A DNA stretch of 19,365 nt from Christensenella sp. UBA7584 (GCA_002477805.1 DLKQ01000016.1:12023-31387); one strand, 5' to 3'. Counted from the first letter of the stretch, positions 8,097-15,015 are shown. Numbers and translations: made by a program. Notes: a model not told the origin generated them from the letters alone.

Positions 8097-8579
8097 GTGA
8101 GCGATATTTCGGTTTATTTACTGAGTATTGTTGGAGTTGTTGTCCTTTCGGTTATATTGGATCTTGTTCTTCCAGGTGGGCAAATTAGTAAATATATAAA
8201 GGGAATTATGTCTGTTGTGATTGTGTTTGTTATTGCGAGTCCGCTTCCTGGAATAGTTAAAAATGGGTTGAGTTTTAGTTATACATTCAATGAAACAACT
8301 GTGAGTAGTAATTATGCTGAGACGATAAAAACACAAAATATTTTAATGGCTAAAAAAATGCTTGAACTAGAACTGGAGAAAGAAGGATTTGCGGGTACTA
8401 AGCTTGAAATTTGGGGCGATATGGAAAATGGAAAGTTGAAAATTTCGCATATTTTTGTCGATTTACAAAATTTAGTTCTAACCACTAAAGATGAACATAT
8501 AAATAAGTATGAGGCAATTAAAAACTTACTTGTAAAGAAAACAGGAATAAAACAGGAACAGGTGATAATTGATGGGTGA
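8097..8579 (+). CDS. spoIIIAF: Stage III sporulation protein AF
   Basis: SpoIIIAF is a membrane-anchored protein with a ring-forming-like soluble domain facing the intermembrane space. The 160-residue product has two membrane helices (about 4-24 and 34-50) joined by the family motif L-P-G-G-x-x-x-K-Y-I-K-G, followed by a soluble alpha/beta domain that ends in V-K-K-T-G-I-K-Q-E-Q-V-I-I-D-G. The start is set at GTG 8097: GGAGG at 8086-8090 leaves a 6-base spacer to this GTG, whereas an in-frame TTG at 8091 directly abuts the SD. It overlaps spoIIIAG by 8 bases. Confidence 0.92.
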   Translation: MSDISVYLLSIVGVVVLSVILDLVLPGGQISKYIKGIMSVVIVFVIASPLPGIVKNGLSFSYTFNETTVSSNYAETIKTQNILMAKKMLELELEKEGFAGTKLEIWGDMENGKLKISHIFVDLQNLVLTTKDEHINKYEAIKNLLVKKTGIKQEQVIIDG

Positions 8580-9141
8580 GTTTCTTAAAAAATTTAAGTG
8601 GTTTCAAAAATTAAAAAATGTAAAACATATCGAAATCATTTTGGTTGTTGTCTTGGCTTGTTTAGTGTTATTAATTTGGTTTTCCGATTTTGGAGGTTCT
8701 AAGAAGTCTACAAGTGTTGAAAAGGTATCAAGTATAAATTCAACAGAAAGGTATGCTGAGTTACTTGAAAGTCGCTTGGAGTCAGCACTAAGTAAGATAA
8801 GTGGAGCTGGGAATGTAAAGGTTATGATTACTTTTGATGGGGTTACAGAACTTGTACTCGCTAGCACAAAAGATGAAAAAATAAACTCGACAAGCAATTC
8901 TTCACAAAATGGAACAACAAACAAAACGGAAAACAAAACTGTCAGTACTGAACCTGTTTTAATCACTGAAAATGGTTCAACAAATCCAATTGTCTTAATG
9001 GAAATTTTACCAGATATTAAGGGGGTGATTGTTGTTGCACAAGGAGCGGATAATATAAGAGTTAAACTAGATTTGTTAAAGGCTGTTCAAGCGCTACTTA
9101 GTGTTCAATCTAGTCAGGTGGAAATCTTTACTGGTAATTAA
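8572..9141 (+). CDS. spoIIIAG: Stage III sporulation protein AG
   Basis: SpoIIIAG is the ring-forming component of the channel (an oligomer in the space between the two membranes), related to the EscJ/PrgK ring-building fold of type III secretion. The 189-residue product has a positively charged cytoplasmic N-terminus, one membrane helix at about 21-37, a coiled or helical Y-A-E-L-L-E-S-R-L-E-S-A-L-S-K segment, and the strand motif G-A-G-N-V-K-V-M-I-T. A low-complexity Ser/Thr/Asn/Lys-rich insertion (about 104-130) follows, then the last part G-V-I-V-V-A-Q-G-A-D-N. The ATG at 8572 is used; AGGTGAT provides the SD. The insertion sits where the large beta-triangle insertion occurs in B. subtilis SpoIIIAG. 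Confidence 0.94.
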   Translation: MGEFLKKFKWFQKLKNVKHIEIILVVVLACLVLLIWFSDFGGSKKSTSVEKVSSINSTERYAELLESRLESALSKISGAGNVKVMITFDGVTELVLASTKDEKINSTSNSSQNGTTNKTENKTVSTEPVLITENGSTNPIVLMEILPDIKGVIVVAQGADNIRVKLDLLKAVQALLSVQSSQVEIFTGN

Positions 9142-9160
9142 TTAAAAAGGAGAGTTAAAA

Positions 9161-9637
9161 ATGGTTACAAAGAAAAAGAAAATTATTATTTTAAGTACAA
9201 TGGTTGCCCTTTTGGTATTAACAGGGTTTTTGAATCTAACACTAAACAAACAAGCGGTATCAACAACAAACGGAAATGTGGTTTCAAGTGCAAGCTTTTT
9301 TGAGACATATAGAATGGATAGAGATTCTGCTCGCGAACAACAAACGCTATATTACAAAGCTATTCTTGAAAGTGCAAACGCAACAGAAAGTGCAAGAAAC
9401 GAAGCTCAAGATAGTCTAAAAACTCTTGCTGGAAATAAAGAAAAAGAACTTGTGCTTGAGGGATATATTTTAGCTAAAGGCTTTGAAGATGTTGTTGTTT
9501 CATTTACTGAGAATTATGTAAATGTAATGGTAAAGGCTAAGGAATTGACTGAAGCAGAAGTTGCTCAGATTGTAGAAGTAGTTCAAGTGCAAACAAAAAA
9601 ATCTATTGATAATATCAAAATTATTCCCGTTGAATAG
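9161..9637 (+). CDS. spoIIIAH: Stage III sporulation protein AH
   Basis: SpoIIIAH spans the mother-cell membrane once and binds forespore SpoIIQ across the intermembrane space, forming the channel wall. The 158-residue product has a basic N-terminus (M-V-T-K-K-K-K), one membrane helix at about 8-27, and the family motif F-x-x-Y-R-M-D-R-D-S-A-R-E near 48-60. A long helix follows, then the YscJ/FliF-like small domain with E-K-E-L-V-L-E-G-Y-I-L-A-K-G-F and V-N-V-M-V-K. It is shorter than B. subtilis SpoIIIAH (218 residues), mainly in the linker. The SD AAAGGAGAG precedes the ATG. Last gene of the spoIIIA operon; whether the partner spoIIQ exists cannot be judged from this window. Confidence 0.94.
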   Translation: MVTKKKKIIILSTMVALLVLTGFLNLTLNKQAVSTTNGNVVSSASFFETYRMDRDSAREQQTLYYKAILESANATESARNEAQDSLKTLAGNKEKELVLEGYILAKGFEDVVVSFTENYVNVMVKAKELTEAEVAQIVEVVQVQTKKSIDNIKIIPVE

Positions 9638-9666
9638 TTGCACCTTGTAAAAAAATATGCTATACT
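9638..9666 (+). promoter_or_regulatory. Sigma-A promoter of the asp23-like gene
   Basis: TTGCAC (9638-9643) and TATACT (9661-9666) are separated by 17 bases, with TGC directly ahead of the -10 (extended -10). The -35 begins at the base after the spoIIIAH stop codon. A start near 9673 would give a leader of about 18 bases ending at the GTGGGGGAA SD. This gives vegetative expression to asp23, independent of the sporulation operon upstream. Confidence 0.8.
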
Positions 9667-9690
9667 CTAATTATATGTGGGGGAAGCATT

Positions 9691-10053
9691 ATGAGATTAA
9701 AAGATGAAGAAACAAGTAAAGGGTTGGTAACTTACAATAAAAATATTATTTTGTCTATTGTAAGTCTTGCTGCAAAAGAAATAAGCGGTGTTGCTTCGCT
9801 TTGTCCAAATTTTGGCGGTGGATTTTTGAAAAGGATTTTTTCAAACAATTACTGTGAGGGTGTGAGACTTTCTCATACAAAAGATGGTTTAGTTATTGAT
9901 GTTTTTATAAATATTTATGCAGACTTTAATGTTTCAGATGTTGCTTTTCGCGTTCAAGAAAACATTAAAAGCGGTATAACTTCAATGATGAATATGCATA
10001 TCCATTCTATAAACGTGCAAGTTATGGGAGTTAAATTTGTAGATAAAAAATAA
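9691..10053 (+). CDS. Asp23/Gls24 family envelope-stress protein (YqhY/YloU-like)
   Basis: Asp23/Gls24 proteins are small cytoplasmic or membrane-associated proteins linked to envelope stress or, for B. subtilis YqhY, to acetyl-CoA carboxylase regulation. The 120-residue product contains the family pattern Y-N-x-N-I-I-L-S-I-V-S-L-A-A-K-E-I-S-G-V-A near the start, a central G-L-V-I-D-V-F-I-N-I-Y strand, and V-Q-E-N-I-K-S-G-I followed by I-N-V-Q-V-M-G-V-K-F at the end. A location next to nusB is common in Clostridia, where the family often lies between acc or spoIIIA genes and nusB. No accB/accC genes are present here. Exact role unknown. Confidence 0.9.
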   Translation: MRLKDEETSKGLVTYNKNIILSIVSLAAKEISGVASLCPNFGGGFLKRIFSNNYCEGVRLSHTKDGLVIDVFINIYADFNVSDVAFRVQENIKSGITSMMNMHIHSINVQVMGVKFVDKK

Positions 10054-10057
10054 TTTT

Positions 10058-10088
10058 AAACCCTCTTTAATAAGTAAGAGGGTTTTTT
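10058..10088 (+). terminator. Rho-independent terminator between asp23-like gene and nusB
   Basis: A perfect 10-bp stem, AAACCCTCTT (10058-10067) with AAGAGGGTTT (10076-10085), an 8-base loop and six consecutive T (10083-10088). It sits 4 bases after the asp23 stop and only 14 bases before the nusB start, leaving no room for a normal promoter between terminator and nusB. Confidence 0.85.
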
Positions 10089-10102
10089 GTGTTGGGGGGA
10101 AA

Positions 10103-10546
10103 ATGGAAAATCACGAATTACATAAAACATTTGCAAGAGAAAAGCTTTTTCAGCTTATTTTTTCAGAATTATTTGATGCTAAAAATGAAAATTGGGAAAA
10201 CACTTTTAAAGCGATTTGTGAAGACTCTGATGTGAATGTGCAGCGTAAAACAATGACTGATAGTGACAAATACTATATAGAATCAACATTTAAAAAGATT
10301 TTAGAAAAAAAGGATCAGTTGGTAGGAGTTTTAAATAATTCAATAAGTGGTTATAGTTTTGAAAAATTGTATGCAAACGAAAAAGCTATTCTACTCATTG
10401 CCGTATATGAGCTAACTAATACTGATATTCCAAGCAAGGTAGTGATAAACGAAGCTGTTGAACTTGCAAAAAAATTTGGTGGGTTAAAAAGTTATAGTTT
10501 TGTAAATGGAGTTTTGTCTGGAGTTGTTAAAAAGATAAATGAGTGA
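10103..10546 (+). CDS. nusB: Transcription antitermination factor NusB
   Basis: NusB binds the boxA RNA with NusE (S10) in the rRNA antitermination complex. The 147-residue, all-helical product shows the family opening R-E-K-L-F-Q-L-I-F, the central Y-S-F-E-K-L-Y-A-N-E-K-A-I-L-L-I-A-V-Y-E-L and the closing motif V-V-I-N-E-A-V-E-L-A-K-K-F-G with F-V-N-G-V-L. An SD-like GGGGGG precedes the ATG. It overlaps xseA by 8 bases, so nusB-xseA-xseB form a coupled set. The strong terminator immediately upstream suggests expression depends on readthrough or on a promoter inside asp23. Confidence 0.95.
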   Translation: MENHELHKTFAREKLFQLIFSELFDAKNENWENTFKAICEDSDVNVQRKTMTDSDKYYIESTFKKILEKKDQLVGVLNNSISGYSFEKLYANEKAILLIAVYELTNTDIPSKVVINEAVELAKKFGGLKSYSFVNGVLSGVVKKINE

Positions 10547-11729
10547 AAATACAATAAGTGTAACTCAGTTTTCGCAGTATATAAGGCAAATATTTTGTAG
10601 CGAGGAGCTATTACATAATATTTCAATATATGGCGAAATTTCCGGGTTATCCATTTCACGTGGTACTGCATACTTTAATTTAAAAGATGATAATTCCCTT
10701 CTTCAGTGTGTGCGTTTTAATATTGATGAACTTGGTTTGTCTTTGAAAGATGGTGATATGGTTGTAGTCTGTGGGTCACCTAATTACTATATAAAAGGTG
10801 GCAAGTTTTCTTTTGTAGTGAGCACTATTGAACCTTATGGACTTGGGCTTCTTTTTCAAAGATTTCTTGAACTTAAAAATAAATTAGAGGCGGAAGGCTT
10901 GTTTGATATATCACGGAAAAAACCACAGCCCAAATTTATTAACAGGGTTGGAGTTGTAACCTCAGCGTCGGGTGCGGTTATTCAAGATATAATTAATGTT
11001 ACAAAAAGGCGTAATCCACTAATTGATATTGTTCTATATCCAGTAAAAGTACAAGGTATTGGTGCTGAATTTTCCATTTGTCAAGGAATTAAGGAATTAA
11101 ATCAAACTAATGTTGATGTTATTATTGTCGCACGAGGCGGTGGTTCGCTAGAAGATTTAAGTGCGTTTAATACCGAAATGGTAGCAAGGGCTGTTGCTGA
11201 TTCTTCAAAAATGATTATCAGTGCTGTTGGGCACGAGACAGATTTTACTATATGTGATTTTGTGAGTGATTTGCGAGCGCCAACGCCATCGGCTGCAGCT
11301 GAAATTGTTTCAAAAGATTTAGATGTGCTATTGACTCGTTTGAACAATGCTTCAAAAAAAGTTTGTAATTATGCGAAAGAGTTTGTAAATAGGAAAGAAA
11401 GAGAAATCATGGAGAAACTATATGACATTAAAAGTATTTATTCCACTTTTACGCAAGAACAATTTTCTAAATTTAGAGAAATTAATATTAGATTATGTCA
11501 TTTATCAAAAAATTTGTTTACTGAGAAATTCCAAAAATTAGAAATGATATTAAACAAAATAAAGCTAAAGAATCCAATTGAAATCCTTCAAATGGGGTAT
11601 GCGTTTTTGGAATATGGTGATAAAAAAATTGTTAGTACACAAGAAGTTAAAGTAGGGCAGGTTATTACAACTAAGCTAAAAGATGGAAGTATTACAAGTA
11701 AAATAGAAAGTATAAAGGAGAAAAAATGA
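10539..11729 (+). CDS. xseA: Exodeoxyribonuclease VII large subunit
   Basis: XseA is the catalytic subunit of exonuclease VII, which degrades single-stranded DNA from both ends. The 396-residue product has an N-terminal OB-fold DNA-binding domain (about 5-100, with Y-G-E-I-S-G and Y-F-N-L-K-D-D). The catalytic domain follows, with V-G-V-V-T-S-x-S-G-A-V-I-Q-D-I, the R-G-G-G-S-L-E-D-L-x-x-F-N motif at about 199-211 and A-V-G-H-E-T-D-F-T. A coiled-coil stretch runs from about 255 to 345, and the C-terminal segment contains N-P-I-E-I-L-Q-M-G-Y-A. It is slightly shorter than E. coli XseA, mostly in the coiled coil. Overlaps with nusB and xseB suggest balanced translation. Confidence 0.97.
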   Translation: MSENTISVTQFSQYIRQIFCSEELLHNISIYGEISGLSISRGTAYFNLKDDNSLLQCVRFNIDELGLSLKDGDMVVVCGSPNYYIKGGKFSFVVSTIEPYGLGLLFQRFLELKNKLEAEGLFDISRKKPQPKFINRVGVVTSASGAVIQDIINVTKRRNPLIDIVLYPVKVQGIGAEFSICQGIKELNQTNVDVIIVARGGGSLEDLSAFNTEMVARAVADSSKMIISAVGHETDFTICDFVSDLRAPTPSAAAEIVSKDLDVLLTRLNNASKKVCNYAKEFVNRKEREIMEKLYDIKSIYSTFTQEQFSKFREINIRLCHLSKNLFTEKFQKLEMILNKIKLKNPIEILQMGYAFLEYGDKKIVSTQEVKVGQVITTKLKDGSITSKIESIKEKK

Positions 11730-11944
11730 TGACATTTGAAGAGCGGATCGAGAGACTTGAGTGTATTTTGCAGACTTTAGAAGATGGAAATGCATCACTT
11801 GATGAGGTTACTAAATTGTTTGAAGAAGGGGTAAAAATCTCTAAGAGTTGCTATGATATGCTTGAAAGTAGTAAAGGTAAAATCACTATATTAACCGAAG
11901 AATTACAAAAAATGGTTGAAAAACCTTTTGAAGTGTCAAAATAA
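11726..11944 (+). CDS. xseB: Exodeoxyribonuclease VII small subunit
   Basis: XseB binds the XseA coiled coil in several copies per catalytic subunit. The 72-residue helical product has the family motif F-E-E-R-I-E-R-L-E-x-I-L-x-x-L-E-D-G-N and the segment L-D-E-V-T-K-L-F-E-E-G-V. The ATG at 11726 overlaps the xseA stop by 4 bases (ATGA); a second ATG directly follows and either could be used, with AAAGGAG at 11714-11720. Size is typical. Confidence 0.96.
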   Translation: MMTFEERIERLECILQTLEDGNASLDEVTKLFEEGVKISKSCYDMLESSKGKITILTEELQKMVEKPFEVSK

Positions 11945-11987
11945 AAGTTTTCTTTTAGTTTGGCATTTTTTTATCGATGCTCATTTT

Positions 11988-11996
11988 TGGTATACT
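11988..11996 (+). promoter_or_regulatory. Extended -10 promoter ahead of the CorB/DUF21-like gene
   Basis: TGGTATACT (11988-11996) is an extended -10 element, TGn plus TATACT. Only T-rich sequence occupies the -35 position, a common trade-off with TGn promoters. A transcript would start near 12003, about 12 bases before the ATG at 12015. A weak TAAAAG/CTTTTA hairpin (11942-11957) after xseB precedes it. Confidence 0.55.
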
Positions 11997-12014
11997 AAAA
12001 GCATATACTAAACT

Positions 12015-12617
12015 ATGAAGAAAGAGGAGTTAAAACCAGAAGATGGAAAGGTAGAAGCACTTTCAAAAAATAAAAAAACTTCAAGCCCGAAAATGTGGTA
12101 TTTTGAACTTTTTACGGCTTCACTTGCTTTATGTTTTCTGTTTGCGATAATATCTCAACTTATGCTTTTGCACGCGAATTTGGCAATGGCACTTTTTTTG
12201 ATTTTACTTCTCATTGCTGTAAGTGTGCTTTTTGATATAGTTGGTGTTGCTGTTGCTGCTAGTCATATAAAGCCATTTCTTGAACTTAAAAGTAAGGGAT
12301 ACAAAAAAGGTGTGGATAGAGCAATAAAACTTGTAAAAAACGCGGATAGGGTTTCTTCTATTTGCACTGATGTTGTAGGTGATATTTGTAGTATTCTAAG
12401 TGGGGCTGGCGGTGTTGCAATTTCTATTATATTAGTGAAAGAGTTTCCTGGGTGGAATAACGCTATTCTTTCAACTTTAATTAGTTCATTAATTGCTGCA
12501 TTAACAGTTCTTGGTAAAGCGTTAGGAAAATCGTATGCGCTAAATGATTCCACAAAAGTTCTAGTTGCTGTTGGGAGATTTTTAGATTTATTTTTATTCA
12601 AAAAAAGAAAAAAGTAG
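12015..12617 (+). CDS. Small membrane protein resembling the CorB/CNNM transmembrane (DUF21) domain
   Basis: The 200-residue product has a charged N-terminus (1-28), two adjacent membrane helices (about 30-51 and 54-82), and a cytoplasmic loop. The loop reads H-I-K-P-F-L-E-L-K-S-K-G, then A-I-K-L-V-K-N-A-D-R-V-S-S-I-C-T-D-V-V-G-D. Two more hydrophobic helices (about 122-142 and 147-168) and a basic C-terminus follow. The loop pattern resembles the DUF21 region of CNNM/CorB magnesium/cobalt exporters (small residue-rich helix, G-x-x-x-A-x-x-L-x-x-N-x-D-R), but the CBS and C-terminal domains are absent. Single-domain relatives of about 200 residues are known in Clostridia and are sometimes labelled CorB. 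No SD precedes the ATG; a GAGGAG run lies inside the gene at 12024-12029. Transport function is inference. Confidence 0.62.
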   Translation: MKKEELKPEDGKVEALSKNKKTSSPKMWYFELFTASLALCFLFAIISQLMLLHANLAMALFLILLLIAVSVLFDIVGVAVAASHIKPFLELKSKGYKKGVDRAIKLVKNADRVSSICTDVVGDICSILSGAGGVAISIILVKEFPGWNNAILSTLISSLIAALTVLGKALGKSYALNDSTKVLVAVGRFLDLFLFKKRKK

Positions 12618-12627
12618 AATGTATTTT

Positions 12628-12783
12628 TGCATAATTATAAATTTCTCTATAAAAAAATGTCTAAAAATGAGCCTTTTAAAATGTATAAATATTTTGAATA
12701 AATATGCAAAAAACTATTGCATATTTATAAAATTTGATGTATACTTATTATACTAACATTGAACAATAATTAATAATTATGCA
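12628..12783 (+). promoter_or_regulatory. Array of four ARG-box-like sites upstream of argR
   Basis: Four 14-base sequences related to the ArgR operator TGAATwwwwATTCA occur in the 181-base gap before argR: TGCATAATTATAAA (12628-12641), TGAATAAATATGCA (12695-12708), TGCATATTTATAAA (12718-12731) and TTAATAATTATGCA (12770-12783). Read in one direction they share TGCATAwTTATwmA and alternate in orientation. The middle two form a perfect 11-bp inverted repeat (12698-12708 and 12718-12728) with a 9-base centre and cover the argR -35 box. Paired ARG boxes near two helical turns apart are what hexameric ArgR binds. This suggests autoregulation by arginine. Confidence 0.7.
12717..12745 (+). promoter_or_regulatory. 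Sigma-A promoter of argR
   Basis: TTGCAT (12717-12722) and TATACT (12740-12745) are separated by 17 bases. The -35 lies within an ARG-box-like sequence, so repressor binding would block RNA polymerase. A second TATACT at 12749-12754 lacks a matching -35. The transcript would begin near 12752 and carry the fourth operator-like sequence in its leader. Confidence 0.75.
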
Positions 12784-12798
12784 AAGGGAGAAAATTTA

Positions 12799-13254
12799 AT
12801 GGCAAGGTCTGCTAGGCAATCAAAAATTATAGAAATTATTTCTGCTAACGAGGTGGAGACGCAAGAAGAGTTGGTTTCTGCGTTATGTCTTGCTGGATTT
12901 GATGTTACACAAGCAACTATATCAAGAGATATAAAAGAACTTGGCTTGATTAAAATTGCTGGAGAGAGGAAGAAATATAGATATTCTTTTGTTGGTAATG
13001 ATGATAAAGTTGGAACAAACAAGGCGCTAAATATTTTTAAGCAGGCTGTGTTTTCTGTAAAGTATGCTTCCAATTTGGTTGTACTAAAAACTCTTAGAGG
13101 AACAAGTAGTGCTGTTGCAAATTTTATTGATAGGCTTTCAATAGAACATACCCTAGGGTGTGTTTATGGTGATGATACGGTAATGCTCATTGCTGAGAAT
13201 TCTGATTTTGCACAAAAAATTTGTAATAGATTAACTCTAATGTTGGCTGATTAA
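12799..13254 (+). CDS. argR: Arginine repressor ArgR
   Basis: ArgR is a hexameric arginine-responsive repressor of arginine biosynthesis and activator of catabolism. The 151-residue product has a winged-helix N-terminus with R-x-x-K-I-I-E-I-I, T-Q-E-E-L and the recognition helix V-T-Q-A-T-I-S-R-D-I-K-E-L (about 36-49, SRD at 42-44). The C-terminal oligomerisation/arginine-binding domain has G-T-S-S-A-V-A (101-107) and G-D-D-T (124-127), the residues that contact arginine. Length matches the family. The SD AAAGGGAG precedes the ATG. Next to recN, a very common Firmicute pairing, though here recN has its own promoter. No arginine biosynthesis genes are in the window. Confidence 0.97.
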   Translation: MARSARQSKIIEIISANEVETQEELVSALCLAGFDVTQATISRDIKELGLIKIAGERKKYRYSFVGNDDKVGTNKALNIFKQAVFSVKYASNLVVLKTLRGTSSAVANFIDRLSIEHTLGCVYGDDTVMLIAENSDFAQKICNRLTLMLAD

Positions 13255-13285
13255 AAGTAACTATTGAAAAGTAGTTGCTTTTTTT
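13254..13285 (+). terminator. Rho-independent terminator after argR
   Basis: AAAGTAACTA (13254-13263) pairs with TAGTTGCTTT (13272-13281) with one G-U pair and an 8-base loop, followed by a T run through 13285. The stem starts at the last base of the argR stop codon. The right arm includes the -35 element of the recN promoter. Confidence 0.75.
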
Positions 13286-13303
13286 GTTCATATGTTCTAT
13301 AAT
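13275..13303 (+). promoter_or_regulatory. Sigma-A promoter of recN
   Basis: TTGCTT (13275-13280) and TATAAT (13298-13303) with a 17-base spacer. The -35 coincides with the right arm of the argR terminator. The start would be near 13310, with a short leader containing TGAGGTGG (13320-13327) as SD. No SOS (LexA-type) box was recognised around it. Confidence 0.75.
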
Positions 13304-13332
13304 ATGTTTGACTGAATATTGAGGTGGTTAAA

Positions 13333-15015
13333 ATGATTTCAAAACTTCATATAAAAAATTTTGCTCTTATTGAAGATGCTCAATTAAGTTTTTCGGACAA
13401 GCTGGTGGTGCTAAGCGGAGAAACTGGTTCTGGTAAATCAATTTTATTAAATGCGATAAGTTTTTTGCTTGGAGAGCGCTCTGATAAAGCTTTTATAAGA
13501 GAAGGTTGTCAATATGCTTTTGTTAATGCTGTTTTTGAAAATATTTCTGAGAACGTAACAACTGAGTGTAAATCTTTTGGGGTTGAAGGGGTTGAGAGTC
13601 TTATAATATCTAGGAAACTAACAAAAGAAGGTAAAAGTGAAATTAGGGTTAATGGGCAACTTTTTAATTTGACTATGTTGCGAAGAATTACTACAAAATT
13701 GGTTGATATGTATGGTCAAAATCAAAATCAAATTTTGCTTGATGAAAATTCTCATTTAAAATTTGTTGATGACTATTGTAAAATTGAAGAACTTCAAACT
13801 TTGAAGCAGATTTGTTCACAAATAAAGACTATTGATGCACAATTGGGAAAATTTGGTGGTGATGAATTATCAAGAATGAGGGAAAAGGGTATTTTAGAGT
13901 TTGAACAAGCTGAAATTGATAATGCCTGTTTAAAGTTGGGTGAAGATGATGATTTGGAAAATAAAAAGAAGAAGTTTGACAACATCAAAAAATTATCTGA
14001 AAGTGTCGCGGGTGCACTAAGCTTCTTAGATGAAAATGAATATGGCTTTTCCGTTTCTAGTTGTCTTTATAATTCAAACAAGTGTATTGACAGTGTGTCA
14101 GAGATTGACGAAAATCTTGCTCGACTTAGTGAAAGAATGGTTACTGCAAAAATTGAAATTGATGACATAAAGGACACATTGGCGAGTATTTTAGATGGGT
14201 ATGAATTTAGTGAAAATGAATATATGAATTTGGAAAATAGAATTGAACAGTTAAAAAATATAAAAAGAAAATATGGTGGTTCTATTGAAAATGCTTTAGA
14301 TTATTACAAAAATTTGTGTGAAAAACTGGAATTTTTGTGTAACAGCCAAGAGAAAATTGATGAACTTACAACCCTTAGGGCTGGATTGGTTGAGAGCGGT
14401 AGGAAGATTGCTGAAGTTATTTCAGAAAAGAGAAAGCAAAATGCTGAAAAAATAGAAAAAGCTATTTTGTGTGAACTTAAAGATTTAAATATGGGTAATT
14501 CAACTTTTAAAATTAATTTTGATAAAAAAGAAAATTTTACAGAAAATGGATTTGATGAAGTGAAATTTATGTTTTCAGCAAATATTGGAGAGAGTTTAAA
14601 ACCATTAGCAAAAATAATTTCTGGTGGTGAAATGTCTAGATTTATGTTGGCATTTAAGGTTGTTATGAAAAATACTAAAGATGTTCAAACAATGATTTTT
14701 GATGAAATAGATAGTGGTGTAAGTGGTCAAGTTGGATTTGCTATGTCATATAAACTATATCAGGTCTCAAAATTTGCCCAAGTGTTTGTTGTTACTCATC
14801 TTGCAAATGTTGCTGCAATGGCAGATCAGCATTTTAAAATTTCGAAAGAAGCTGTAAACGGTCGAACAGTGAGTAGAATAGATTTGCTTGATGAAAAAGG
14901 AGAACTTCAGGAGATAGCTAGAATGGCTGGTAGCACTGAAGCTAAAAACTCAATTGAATTTGCTAAAGAATTAAAACTTCAAGCAACAACGAAGAAAGGT
15001 GTGAAAATTTACTAA
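13333..15015 (+). CDS. recN: DNA repair protein RecN
   Basis: RecN is an SMC-like ATPase that gathers and protects DNA ends during double-strand break repair. The 560-residue product has an N-terminal Walker A G-E-T-G-S-G-K-S at 29-36, the motif D-M-Y-G-Q-N-Q-N-Q, and two antiparallel coiled-coil arms (about 150-260 and 270-370). The ABC signature I-S-G-G-E at 429-433 and Walker B F-D-E-I-D-S-G-V-S-G with acids at 457-458 follow, then the H-loop T-H-L. The family Q-x-H at D-M-Y-G-Q-H-x-H-Q is Q-N-Q-N here, a small deviation. The ATG at 13333 is preferred over an in-frame GTG at 13324, which lies within the SD TGAGGTGG. Length is normal for the family. Confidence 0.96.
   Translation: MISKLHIKNFALIEDAQLSFSDKLVVLSGETGSGKSILLNAISFLLGERSDKAFIREGCQYAFVNAVFENISENVTTECKSFGVEGVESLIISRKLTKEGKSEIRVNGQLFNLTMLRRITTKLVDMYGQNQNQILLDENSHLKFVDDYCKIEELQTLKQICSQIKTIDAQLGKFGGDELSRMREKGILEFEQAEIDNACLKLGEDDDLENKKKKFDNIKKLSESVAGALSFLDENEYGFSVSSCLYNSNKCIDSVSEIDENLARLSERMVTAKIEIDDIKDTLASILDGYEFSENEYMNLENRIEQLKNIKRKYGGSIENALDYYKNLCEKLEFLCNSQEKIDELTTLRAGLVESGRKIAEVISEKRKQNAEKIEKAILCELKDLNMGNSTFKINFDKKENFTENGFDEVKFMFSANIGESLKPLAKIISGGEMSRFMLAFKVVMKNTKDVQTMIFDEIDSGVSGQVGFAMSYKLYQVSKFAQVFVVTHLANVAAMADQHFKISKEAVNGRTVSRIDLLDEKGELQEIARMAGSTEAKNSIEFAKELKLQATTKKGVKIY

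Noticed and set aside
12263..12601. 112-codon open frame on the - strand in the CorB-like gene
   Set aside because: Entirely antisense to a membrane-protein gene with clear helix pattern; no SD and low-complexity composition.
12777..13073. 98-codon open frame on the - strand over argR
   Set aside because: Antisense to the conserved ArgR winged helix; no independent signals.
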